Source: Cloacibacterium sp. TD35
GTDB taxonomy: Bacteria; Bacteroidota; Bacteroidia; Flavobacteriales; Weeksellaceae
Direction of reading: 5' to 3'
Length of the DNA stretch: 64,000 bases
NCBI RefSeq assembly: GCF_028864635.1
Contig: NZ_CP104850.1
Coordinates: 1,928,001 to 1,992,000, forward strand
Shown: positions 53,663 to 61,628 of the stretch, in pieces
Layout: every line of letters begins with the position of its first letter
How positions within the stretch are numbered: position 1 is the first letter of the stretch
Made by a program: the position numbers and the translations under genes
The notes under the pieces: model-generated
What the model was told of the DNA's origin: nothing
What the model saw: the letters and a program-made list of their open reading frames with translations, nothing else
Databases searched by the model: none

Positions 53663-54154
53663 ATGAACTACCAAATCCGTGAAATGCTTCAAGAAGATGG
53701 AGCGAGAGTTTTAGAAATTTTCAAACAGGGAATTGATGGTGGCAATGCTACTTTTGACAAAGAAGTTCCAAGTTGGGAATTTTGGGATAATAAATTCTTG
53801 AAAGTATGTAGATTGGTTTTAGAAGACGAAAATGGAGTAGTGCAAGGTTGGGCTGCTATTCAACCAATTTCTGCTAGAGTTTGCTATAAAGGCGTGGCAG
53901 AAGTAAGCATATATCTTGATAACTCGGTTCATGGAAAAGGATTTGGCGAAATGCTTCTTCATAAATTAATAGAAGAAACCGAAGAATATCATTTTTGGAC
54001 ATTACAATCTGGTATTTTTCCAGAAAATGTAGCCAGCATTAAAATTCATGAAAAATTAGGCTTCAGAATCATTGGAAGAAGAGAAAGAATTGCTGAAATG
54101 AATGGAGTTTGGAGAGATGTAATTCTCTTAGAAAGAAGAACTAATAGATTTTAA
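53663..54154 (+). CDS. GNAT family N-acetyltransferase (phosphinothricin-acetyltransferase-like)
   Basis: 163 aa. It starts NYQIREMLQEDGARVLEIF and has WAAIQPISARVCYKGVAEVSIYLDNSVHGKGFGEMLLHKLI, where VHGKGFG is the acetyl-CoA pyrophosphate-binding motif A. The end has SIKIHEKLGFRIIGRRERIAEMNGVWRDVILLERR. That pattern is the PAT/MnaT subgroup (acetylation of phosphinothricin-like or methionine derivatives). 44 bases after uvrA on the same strand. The substrate is inferred only at subgroup level. Confidence 0.88.
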   Translation: MNYQIREMLQEDGARVLEIFKQGIDGGNATFDKEVPSWEFWDNKFLKVCRLVLEDENGVVQGWAAIQPISARVCYKGVAEVSIYLDNSVHGKGFGEMLLHKLIEETEEYHFWTLQSGIFPENVASIKIHEKLGFRIIGRRERIAEMNGVWRDVILLERRTNRF

Positions 54155-54237
54155 ATACGTTAAAGTTTTCTTAAAAAATAAGATTTTGGCAAAGCTTTTG
54201 TTTTAAAGAAGATATCAACCCCCAAAATCCTAAAGAA

Positions 54238-54585
54238 ATGAAAAATATATTTAAAATATTTGGCGCTTTAGCACTCACGATAGCCGTAGTTTCTTGTGGC
54301 ACTAGTAATACTAGAGTTTACCGAGCTCCAGATGGTAGAGTTTACAGACAAGGTGAAATTTACAGAACACCTAATGGAGATGTTTACCGAAACGGTGTTT
54401 TAATTAGAAGCGGTTCTACCGTAATTATTGTAGATGATAGACCTCTACCTCCTGGACAAATGAAAAAAGTCTATGGAACCAAGTCTGCTAAAGTTTTTGC
54501 ACCAGGTCAACAAAAGAATGATAGATATTATTATGATGAACACGGCAAAAAAAGAAAAATAAAGCACAAAAAGAATCACCGATAA
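54238..54585 (+). CDS. lipoprotein with YRxG repeats and basic tail
   Basis: 115 aa with a lipobox (TIAVVSCG, Cys20). Four short repeats follow: RVYRAPDG, RVYRQGEIYRTPNG, DVYRNGVLIR, resembling RHS-like or bacterial surface YxxxGxxY repeats in miniature. The C-terminus is strongly basic (DEHGKKRKIKHKKNHR), unusual for an outer-membrane lipoprotein and suggestive of binding an acidic polymer such as LPS or DNA (inference). No family recognised. Confidence 0.7.
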   Translation: MKNIFKIFGALALTIAVVSCGTSNTRVYRAPDGRVYRQGEIYRTPNGDVYRNGVLIRSGSTVIIVDDRPLPPGQMKKVYGTKSAKVFAPGQQKNDRYYYDEHGKKRKIKHKKNHR

Positions 54586-54609
54586 AAACAGAGATTAAAT
54601 ATTGATAAT

Positions 54610-54637
54610 GAAAGCCCGAAAATTCGGGCTTTTTTTT
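54610..54637. terminator. bidirectional terminator
   Basis: AAAGCCCGAA/TTCGGGCTTT hairpin plus T-run, between the convergent lipoprotein and mgsA genes. Confidence 0.9.
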
Positions 54638-55106
54638 ATGAAATTCCCTTTTCTATATTTCTATTTAAATACACTTTATAATCGGGAATTTCTATCTCAT
54701 ATTCTGTATGCATATAAGGTGAGCTCATTATAAAATCTGCAGTAGATGCATCACATGCTACGATAATATTCCAAACGGCACAGATTCTTAAAAATGCCTT
54801 CACATCTGGATCATGAGGCTGTGCTTCCATAGGATCCCAAAAGAAAATAACGATATCTATTTTTCCTTCGGCAATCATAGCACCCAATTGTTGATCTCCA
54901 CCAAGTGGTCCACTCATTACTCTGTGAACAGGAACACTCAATTCATTTTCTATCAATTTTCCCGTGGTTCCCGTAGCAATTAATTGGTGTTGCTGAATCA
55001 CTTCACTGTGTTTTTTCACCCATTCAAGTAATTCATCTTTTTTATGGTCGTGAGCAATAAGCGCTATTGTTTTTTGAGGAGAAAGCAACCTTACATTTTT
55101 AGTCAT
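54636..55106 (-). CDS. mgsA: methylglyoxal synthase
   Basis: 156 aa from the ATG at 55106 (MTKNVRLLSPQKTIALIAHD). The longer frame to 55151 would run through the upstream terminator hairpin; an ATG at 55115 is also possible. Signatures: IALIAHDHKKDELL, IATGTTGKLIE, VHRVMSGPLGGDQQLGAMIAEGKIDIVIFFWDPMEAQPHDPDVKAFLRIC. It converts dihydroxyacetone phosphate to methylglyoxal plus phosphate, a bypass used under phosphate limitation. Confidence 0.95.
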   Translation of the reverse strand: MTKNVRLLSPQKTIALIAHDHKKDELLEWVKKHSEVIQQHQLIATGTTGKLIENELSVPVHRVMSGPLGGDQQLGAMIAEGKIDIVIFFWDPMEAQPHDPDVKAFLRICAVWNIIVACDASTADFIMSSPYMHTEYEIEIPDYKVYLNRNIEKGIS

Positions 55107-55135
55107 TTCATACATTTTTGAACAAGTAAATTTAC

Positions 55136-55164
55136 AAAAAAAGCAGAACAAAATGTTCTGCTTT
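55136..55164 (-). terminator. intrinsic terminator after peroxiredoxin gene
   Basis: AAAGCAGAACA/TGTTCTGCTTT hairpin with U7 on the minus strand, between the peroxiredoxin stop and the mgsA start. Confidence 0.85.
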
Positions 55165-55187
55165 GGTATTAATTGTATTTTAATATT

Positions 55188-55820
55188 TTAGTTTTGGCTA
55201 AGATATTCTGCAGTAGCAGATCTAGTAGCATTCATTGCTGCTTTACCTTCTTGCCAGTTTGCTGGACAAACTTCTCCGTATTTTTGAACGTGAGTATAAG
55301 CATCAATTAATCTTAAATATTCTGCTACGTTTCTTCCAAGAGGCATATCATTTACACTTTCGTGGAAAACTTTTCCTTCTTCATCTATTAAATAAGTCGC
55401 TCTGTAAGTTACATTAGACCCAGAAAAAGTTTCGTTTCCTTCTTCATCATATTCGAAATCTTGGTCTACAATTCCTAAAATATTAGCCAATTGTCTGTGT
55501 GTATCAGCTAAAAGTGGATAAGTCACTCCTTCGATTCCTCCCATATTTTTTGGAGTAGATAACCATGCGAAGTGTACCTCGTTTGTGTCACAAGAAGCAC
55601 CAATAACCATAGTGTTTCTGTTTTTAAATTCTTCTAAAGCAGCTTGAAAAGCGTGTAATTCTGTTGGACAAACAAAAGTAAAGTCTTTTGGATACCAAAA
55701 TAATAATACTTTTGATTGATTTTTTACTGCTTCTTCTAAAACGTTAATTCTTAAATTTTCTCCTGATTTAGAGATTGCGTCTACCGTTACATTTGGAAAT
55801 TTTCTTCCTACTAATGCCAT
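55188..55820 (-). CDS. 2-Cys peroxiredoxin
   Basis: 210 aa from the ATG at 55820 (MALVGRKFPNVTVDA). Peroxidatic Cys51 is in KDFTFVCPTEL and resolving Cys (about 185) in EVCPANWQEG. RATYLIDEEGKVFHESVNDMPLGRN is also typical of AhpC/Prx1-type enzymes. It reduces hydrogen peroxide and organic peroxides, with electrons from thioredoxin or AhpF (not adjacent). The frame opens 13 codons further upstream without conservation. Monocistronic. Confidence 0.94.
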   Translation of the reverse strand: MALVGRKFPNVTVDAISKSGENLRINVLEEAVKNQSKVLLFWYPKDFTFVCPTELHAFQAALEEFKNRNTMVIGASCDTNEVHFAWLSTPKNMGGIEGVTYPLLADTHRQLANILGIVDQDFEYDEEGNETFSGSNVTYRATYLIDEEGKVFHESVNDMPLGRNVAEYLRLIDAYTHVQKYGEVCPANWQEGKAAMNATRSATAEYLSQN

Positions 55821-55925
55821 TTTTTTTGTTGTTTTTACTATTATATTTTCAGACTGCAAAATTAATCAATTTTAAAAATTTTAAAACGAGAAACCGATAA
55901 TTTTTTTCTATGATTCATAAAAAGC

Positions 55926-55956
55926 AAAAAATCTTCAGCTTTTGGCTGAAGATTTT
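55926..55956 (-). terminator. intrinsic terminator after aspartate aminotransferase
   Basis: AATCTTCAGC-tttt-GGCTGAAGATT hairpin with U6 on the minus strand. Confidence 0.85.
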
Positions 55957-55977
55957 AAGGATATTTTTAAAAATTTG

Positions 55978-57177
55978 TTAATGAATTTCTGCTTCTTTTA
56001 AAGCTTTTTTAATTCTATTCATCGCTTCTTTTAATTCTTCTTCAGAAGCTGCATAAGAGAATCTGATACAATTAGCATCACCAAAACTTACACCTCCTAC
56101 ACAAGCTACATGTGCTTTTTCTAATAAAAACATCGCAAAATCATCAGAATTATTGATGAGAACACCGTCAATGGTTTTCCCGATGTAATAAGAAATATCT
56201 GGGAAGAAGTAGAAGGCAGCTTTTGGCAAATTAACTTTAAATCCTGGAATATCTTTAATCAATTCAAAAACCAAATTTCTTCGTTTTTCAAAACTTTCTA
56301 CCATAAAATGATATTCACTCGGATCTGTTTCCAATCCTGTAATCGAAGCTCTTTGTGCAACTGTATTCGCGCCAGAAGTCATCTGTCCTTGCACTTTATC
56401 ACAAGCTTTGGCTAACCATTCTGGACAAGCGCTATAACCAATTCTCCAACCAGTCATTGCAAAAGCTTTAGACATTCCGTTGATTACTGCAGTTTGTTCA
56501 TAAACTTGTGGAAATTCTGCAATAGAAGTGTGTTTTCCATCGTAATTGATATATTCGTAGATTTCATCAGAAATAATCGTTACATAAGGATATTTCGACA
56601 CTACGTTAGCAATTTTTTCTAGTTCGTCTTTTGTGTAATAACTTCCAGAAGGGTTACAAGGCGAACTATAAAGAATCACTTTGGTTTTTGGAGTAATCGC
56701 TGCTTCTAGTTGTTCAGCCGTCATTTTAAACTCTGTGTCAATATTCGTTTCAATAAAAACAGAAGTTCCGCCCATCATTTTAACCATTTCGTCATAAGAA
56801 ACCCAATAAGGAGCTGGTAAAATAACTTCGTCACCATCATTTACTACCGTAGCTAATACATTGAGAATAGACTGTTTTGCACCATTTGAAACACAAATTT
56901 GAGTCGGCTTATAATCTAGATTATTATCTCTTTTCAGCTTTTTAGCAATCGCTTGTCTCAATTCTAAAAATCCTGGAACAGGCGAATAATGAGAGAAATT
57001 TTGATTAATGGCATCAAAAGCAGCTTGTTTGATATTCGCAGGAACATCAAAATCTGGCTCACCAAGAGTTAAAGAAATCACATCTATTCCGGCAGCTTTC
57101 ATTTCACGGGCTTTATTGCTCATTACGAAAGTTTGGGAATAACTTAATCTGTTTAATCTATCTGACAGTTTATTCAT
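55978..57177 (-). CDS. aspC: pyridoxal phosphate-dependent aminotransferase (aspartate aminotransferase, class I)
   Basis: 399 aa from the ATG at 57177 (MNKLSDRLNRLSYSQTFVMS). PLP-binding Lys237 is in NGMSKAFAMTGWRIGY; SSPCNPSG and SDEIYEYI carry the Asn and Asp/Tyr that hold the cofactor. The class Ib aspartate/prephenate aminotransferase type is likely. It moves amino groups between aspartate and 2-oxoglutarate. Divergent from rsmG, with a TATCTTTG promoter element 16-23 bases upstream of the ATG. Confidence 0.93.
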   Translation of the reverse strand: MNKLSDRLNRLSYSQTFVMSNKAREMKAAGIDVISLTLGEPDFDVPANIKQAAFDAINQNFSHYSPVPGFLELRQAIAKKLKRDNNLDYKPTQICVSNGAKQSILNVLATVVNDGDEVILPAPYWVSYDEMVKMMGGTSVFIETNIDTEFKMTAEQLEAAITPKTKVILYSSPCNPSGSYYTKDELEKIANVVSKYPYVTIISDEIYEYINYDGKHTSIAEFPQVYEQTAVINGMSKAFAMTGWRIGYSACPEWLAKACDKVQGQMTSGANTVAQRASITGLETDPSEYHFMVESFEKRRNLVFELIKDIPGFKVNLPKAAFYFFPDISYYIGKTIDGVLINNSDDFAMFLLEKAHVACVGGVSFGDANCIRFSYAASEEELKEAMNRIKKALKEAEIH

Positions 57178-57192
57178 TTTTACGATTTTTAG

Positions 57193-57200
57193 CAAAGATA
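57193..57200 (-). promoter_or_regulatory. -7 element TATCTTTG of aspC
   Basis: Exact TAnnTTTG match on the minus strand, supporting the ATG at 57177 over the longer frame to 57195. Confidence 0.55.
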
Positions 57201-57244
57201 AATTTTAAAGTATAAATTCCGAAAGATTTCCGCGATAAATTCTT

Positions 57245-57252
57245 TATTTTTG
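57245..57252 (+). promoter_or_regulatory. -7 element TATTTTTG of rsmG operon
   Basis: Exact match, 13 bases before the rsmG ATG at 57266. Confidence 0.5.
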
Positions 57253-57265
57253 TTGAAATATTAGA

Positions 57266-57907
57266 ATGCATATGTCCTCAGAAATTATTTTAAAATATTT
57301 TCCAAATTTAACAGACCAACAAAAATCTCAGTTTCAACAGCTTGAAACACTTTATAAAGATTGGAACGAAAAAATTAACGTGATTTCGAGAAAAGATATT
57401 GATGAATTCTACGAAAGACACGTTCTCCATTCATTGGGAATTGCAAAAATTATGGAATTTGCAGATGGAACCAAAGTTCTAGACATAGGAACTGGTGGTG
57501 GTTTTCCAGGAATCCCATTAGCGATTTTATTTCCTAATGTAGAATTTACTTTGGTAGATTCTATTGGCAAAAAAATTACGGTAGTGAATGCAGTTGCCGA
57601 AAGTCTTGGATTAAAAAATGTAAAAGCCTATCACGAAAGAGCTGAAAAAATAAAAGACAAATTCCATTTTGTAGTGAGCAGAGCAGTTACTCAAATGCCT
57701 GTTTTCTTGCGTTGGTTAAAAGGAAAATTCGAAAAAGAACAATTTAACCCAAAACACAACGGCGTTTTATACCTAAAAGGTGGAGATTTAGGAGAAGAAC
57801 TTGCTGGAATAAAATGTGAAATTTACAATCTGAAAGACCAATTCGAAGAAGAGTTTTTTGACACTAAAAAAGTAGTATATTTATCCAAAGGAAATTTTAA
57901 TTCATAA
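57266..57907 (+). CDS. rsmG: 16S rRNA (guanine(527)-N7)-methyltransferase
   Basis: 213 aa. NVISRKDIDEFYERHVLHSLGIAK and the SAM motif VLDIGTGGGFPGIPLAILFP, then FVVSRAVTQMPVFLRWL, are RsmG/GidB signatures. It methylates G527 of 16S rRNA; loss gives low-level streptomycin resistance. It starts at the ATG 57266, with a second ATG two codons on. First gene of a four-gene unit whose spacers are 12, 1 and -1 bases. Confidence 0.95.
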   Translation: MHMSSEIILKYFPNLTDQQKSQFQQLETLYKDWNEKINVISRKDIDEFYERHVLHSLGIAKIMEFADGTKVLDIGTGGGFPGIPLAILFPNVEFTLVDSIGKKITVVNAVAESLGLKNVKAYHERAEKIKDKFHFVVSRAVTQMPVFLRWLKGKFEKEQFNPKHNGVLYLKGGDLGEELAGIKCEIYNLKDQFEEEFFDTKKVVYLSKGNFNS

Positions 57908-57919
57908 AAACTAAAATTA

Positions 57920-58336
57920 ATGAAGAAAATTTTTAACCTCAGTGTAATCGCTTTATTAGCTGGATTTATCGCTGTTTCTTGTGATAGAAATGACGAAGAC
58001 GAAATACAAAATATAGAATCTATCAAAATAGATAGTGTGAAAATTGCACAAGATACGATGGATGTTTTCACCATTCAAACCATCAAAACATATTCTACTT
58101 ATCCTAGTGCTTGTGATGATTTTTTTGGATATGATTACATCAGAAACGGTTTAGAAAGAAATGTGGTAGCATATTCTTATACGATTAACGGAACTTGTAC
58201 TCAAGCAACAAGAGTTGGAGTGAATGGTTTTAACTTTAGACCAGAAGAAAAAGGTATTTACACTTTCAAATTTTGGAACGGAAAAGACAGCAGCAATCAA
58301 AACATTTGGATTGAGAAAAAAATTGTAGTAGAGTAG
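57920..58336 (+). CDS. hypothetical lipoprotein
   Basis: 138 aa. The lipobox is GFIAVSCDR (Cys21), with Asp at +2; in many bacteria that retains lipoproteins in the inner membrane, though the rule is not established here. The mature part is beta-rich, with four Cys including CDDFFGYDYIRN and NGTCTQATRVGVNGFNFRPEEKGIYTFKFW. It may be a small immunoglobulin-like domain. No family recognised. Between rsmG and the DUF922 gene. Confidence 0.7.
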   Translation: MKKIFNLSVIALLAGFIAVSCDRNDEDEIQNIESIKIDSVKIAQDTMDVFTIQTIKTYSTYPSACDDFFGYDYIRNGLERNVVAYSYTINGTCTQATRVGVNGFNFRPEEKGIYTFKFWNGKDSSNQNIWIEKKIVVE

Positions 58337-58337
58337 C

Positions 58338-58874
58338 ATGAAGAAGACTTTCAGCCTTATTTTATTGTTTTGTTTTTTAACTGTTTTTTCTCAAAAATTA
58401 GTCTGGAAAGAAGGAACAAAACTTAATTGGAGCCTTTTTAAATCACCAGAAAACAAAATGAAAAGTGACAGCACCATTGTCAGTTATTCTTCTTGTGGAC
58501 TAAGTTACACCGCTTTTAAAGACAAAGCCAATAATAAAATGAAGGTGAGAATAGATGCTACTTTTGACCCAAGCAAATCTTGGAAGCATCCTATTAAGAC
58601 CAAAAATCTCAATATCAATCATGAACAAGCTCATTTTGATATAGCCGAAATTTACGCTAGAAAACTGAGAAAAGAATTTCTAGAAAATGTAAAAACGGAG
58701 AAAGATTACCAATTGAAATTTAAGTTGATTTATCAAGTGATGTATGGTGAATTTCTCGATTATCAAAACTATTATGATAATATTACCAAACGAGGAACCA
58801 ATGCAGAAAAACAAAATGAGCTAGAAGCAGAAATTAAAGCTCAACTCAAAAAACTAGAACGCTATAAAAACTAA
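58338..58874 (+). CDS. DUF922 domain-containing secreted putative Zn-protease
   Basis: 178 aa with a signal peptide (about 1-18, ending TVFSQ). The zinc-protease-like motif HEQAH (H95-H99) sits in LNINHEQAHFDIAEIYARKLRKEF, preceded by WSLFKSPENK and ATFDPSKSW. DUF922 is described as a predicted secreted Zn-dependent protease. The third zinc ligand is not obvious. Its TAA overlaps the next ATG by one base, so it is coupled to the nuclease gene. Confidence 0.85.
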   Translation: MKKTFSLILLFCFLTVFSQKLVWKEGTKLNWSLFKSPENKMKSDSTIVSYSSCGLSYTAFKDKANNKMKVRIDATFDPSKSWKHPIKTKNLNINHEQAHFDIAEIYARKLRKEFLENVKTEKDYQLKFKLIYQVMYGEFLDYQNYYDNITKRGTNAEKQNELEAEIKAQLKKLERYKN

Positions 58875-61570
58875 TGCTAAACCAAAAATTTTTACAAAAA
58901 GTAATATCAGAAATACTTGAAAAATCTTCGGATTTATCGGGTTTTTCATTTATAATACCCGGAAAAAGACCCGTAGTTTTTATTAAAAAGATTTTAAAAG
59001 AAAAAAACTATAACGGGTTGCTCCCAGAGTTTTTTACGATTGATGAATTGGTACATTCCATCAGTCAAAAACAAGAAATCAAAGGCATTGCACTTTGGCT
59101 TTTTGCCTATCAAACTTATAGTCAACTTTATCAAGATGAAGATCTTGCTACATTTCTAAAATGGTTCCCAACATTGCAAAAAGATTGGGATGATATGCTG
59201 AAATTTCATGGAAATGATAAAGAAATTCTGGAATGGATGCTCGCTGAAGAGCGCATCAAAAACTGGGGCGAAAATCTGGGCGATGAAGAAGGCGCTAGAA
59301 AGAGAAATCTCAATTTTTGGCGAAAAATGAATGCTTTTCTTCCTTTTTTACAAGAAAAATTAGAGGAACAGCAATTGGCCACTTCAGGAATGATTCATCT
59401 TTATACCAGAGAAAATTTAGAAAATTATTGCAAAAATTTCAATCATAGAGCCGTTTTTATCGGATTTAACGCTTTTACTCCCGTTGAAGAAAAACTGGTA
59501 AGAACCCTTTTACAATGGGACAAAGCTGATATTTTCTTTCATGCAGATGAATATTATTTCAATGACGAAAGACAAGAAGCCGGGAAATTTCTTCGCGAAT
59601 ACAAAACTTGGAAAGAATTCAATGATTCTAGAAATTTCAACTGGATTGAAAATGAATTTTCTGTAGACAAAAACATAAAAGTTTATGAGGTTTCAGGAAA
59701 TATTGCTCAAACCAAAGTTTTGCCAGAAATCCTTTCAGAAATACACACAGAAAATTCTGATTATCAAAATACTGCGGTAGTTTTATTAGATGAAAATTTG
59801 CTTCCTGCAACGTTAGATTCTCTCGCATCTGTTGAAAAACTGAACATTACAATGGGCTTTCCGTTGAAAAATTTGGCATTTTCAAATGCGATGAAAAAAC
59901 TGTTTCATCTTCATAAACAACTAGAAAAAAACGCTTCTTCATATTATTACAATGATATTTTGCCTATTTTAGATGAGCTTCCAAAAAATGCACAAGACGA
60001 AAATATCATCAAAAATTTCATAGCAACCTTAGAAGAAAGAAATATTGTTTACATTTCTAAAAAACAATTAAGCGAATTATTGAACGGACTATCTTTCTAT
60101 AATTTGTTTGAAAAACAAAACGCTGAAACTTTACTTAATACTTTAATTCAATTTTGTAAAGATTTAAAATACAACGAAATAGATAACGTACAATATGAAA
60201 ACATTTCTCATTTTGAGAAGAGTTTCATCATCATCAAGAATCAACTTTCGCCTTATCAATATCAGGTGAAAATCGAAACATTGGAAGTTTTGATTAACCA
60301 ACTCATCAATTCAGAATCTATAGATTTCGTGGGAGAACCTTTAGAAGGTTTACAATTGATGGGACTTTTGGAAACCAGATTGTTGAATTTTGAAAACATC
60401 ATTCTTCTTTCTGCCAATGAAGGAAAATTACCATTGGGAAATTCGCAAAATACTTATCTTCCATTTGACGTAAGAAAGCAGTTTAATCTACATACTTTCT
60501 TAGAAAACGACGGAATTTATGCATATCACTTTTACCGATTTTTACAGAATGCCAAGAATATATATTTGCTTTACAATGCTCTTGGTTCTGGCGTAAATAC
60601 AGGCGAAAAAACGAGATTCATTACCCAAATTGAGATGGAATCTCTGCATAAAATAGAGCATATCATCATCGAAAATACTTCTGAACCCATTAATCAAGAA
60701 CCAATTACGATTGAAAAAACAACTGCTGTTCTTGAAAAATTAGAAGAATGGAAGCAGAAAGTTTCGCCGTCACATTTGGTAACCTACCTTTATAATCCTA
60801 TTGATTTTTATCTGGATAAAATTCTCAACACCAGAGAAACTACAGAAATTGAAGAAGAGCTTTCTCAACGTAATTATGGAACTTTAGTTCACAATGCTTT
60901 AGAATATTTATACGGAAAAATAATTGGTAAAGTATTAAATAGTAGTGATTTAGAAAGTTTACTTCAACAAGTAGATGAATCTATTGACAAAGCGATTGAA
61001 AGATTAAAGCATCAACCAGAGTTCTACGAAAAAGGAATGAATTTCGTTCACAAACAAATTGCCAAAAGAGTAGTAGAATCTGTTTTGAATTATGATTTAG
61101 AACTGGTTAAATACGGAAATGTGTTAGAAATTGTAGCTTTAGAAAGAAAAATAGAAAACATTTCTTTCAAAATTGATGACAATAATGAAGTGATTTTCTA
61201 CGGATTTATTGACAGAATTGATATTCTCAACGGAACTTTAAGAATCATTGATTATAAAACTGCGAAACCTAAAAATCTGAAAATCAAAATTGAAGAAGCT
61301 AATGTTGAAACTCTTTTCTTTGAAGACAAATACAAACAAGCAATGCAATTGTGTATGTATCAATACTGTATTTCACAAATAGGTGAGTTTAAAAATCGTG
61401 AAATAGAAACGGGAATTTGGAGTTTTGCTGAAGTGAATAATGGGGTACAAAACGTAGAATTTGTGAAAGGCAATTTTGAAGATTCCATGATTTCTGTTAA
61501 AAATTTAATTTTAGAAATTCTTAATCCAGAAATTCCTTTTACAGAAAAAGTTCATGAAAGCTGGAATTGA
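58874..61570 (+). CDS. PD-(D/E)XK nuclease family protein (AddB/RecB-like)
   Basis: 898 aa. The N-terminal 600 residues look like an inactivated UvrD-type helicase core (FIIPGKRPVVFIKKIL; no intact Walker A). The C-terminal 250 residues are a RecB-family nuclease: YGTLVHNALEYLYG (His about 672), GFIDRIDILNGTLRIIDYKTAK (Asp and D-YK near 785-794) and KYKQAMQLCMYQYC. It should resect DNA ends with an AddA/UvrD-like helicase. That partner is not in this window; the next gene is opposite and unrelated. Confidence 0.87.
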   Translation: MLNQKFLQKVISEILEKSSDLSGFSFIIPGKRPVVFIKKILKEKNYNGLLPEFFTIDELVHSISQKQEIKGIALWLFAYQTYSQLYQDEDLATFLKWFPTLQKDWDDMLKFHGNDKEILEWMLAEERIKNWGENLGDEEGARKRNLNFWRKMNAFLPFLQEKLEEQQLATSGMIHLYTRENLENYCKNFNHRAVFIGFNAFTPVEEKLVRTLLQWDKADIFFHADEYYFNDERQEAGKFLREYKTWKEFNDSRNFNWIENEFSVDKNIKVYEVSGNIAQTKVLPEILSEIHTENSDYQNTAVVLLDENLLPATLDSLASVEKLNITMGFPLKNLAFSNAMKKLFHLHKQLEKNASSYYYNDILPILDELPKNAQDENIIKNFIATLEERNIVYISKKQLSELLNGLSFYNLFEKQNAETLLNTLIQFCKDLKYNEIDNVQYENISHFEKSFIIIKNQLSPYQYQVKIETLEVLINQLINSESIDFVGEPLEGLQLMGLLETRLLNFENIILLSANEGKLPLGNSQNTYLPFDVRKQFNLHTFLENDGIYAYHFYRFLQNAKNIYLLYNALGSGVNTGEKTRFITQIEMESLHKIEHIIIENTSEPINQEPITIEKTTAVLEKLEEWKQKVSPSHLVTYLYNPIDFYLDKILNTRETTEIEEELSQRNYGTLVHNALEYLYGKIIGKVLNSSDLESLLQQVDESIDKAIERLKHQPEFYEKGMNFVHKQIAKRVVESVLNYDLELVKYGNVLEIVALERKIENISFKIDDNNEVIFYGFIDRIDILNGTLRIIDYKTAKPKNLKIKIEEANVETLFFEDKYKQAMQLCMYQYCISQIGEFKNREIETGIWSFAEVNNGVQNVEFVKGNFEDSMISVKNLILEILNPEIPFTEKVHESWN

Positions 61571-61596
61571 TAAAAAAAATATAATCAACAAATAAA

Positions 61597-61628
61597 ATGG
61601 AGCGTTTAATAACGCTCCATATTTTTTT
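61597..61628. terminator. terminator hairpin overlapping the E2 gene's 3' end
   Basis: ATGGAGCGTT/AACGCTCCAT 10-bp perfect stem with a 4-nt loop, followed by T8 on the plus strand. Its left arm and loop run into the last codons (MERY-stop) of the convergent E2 gene. Confidence 0.85.
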
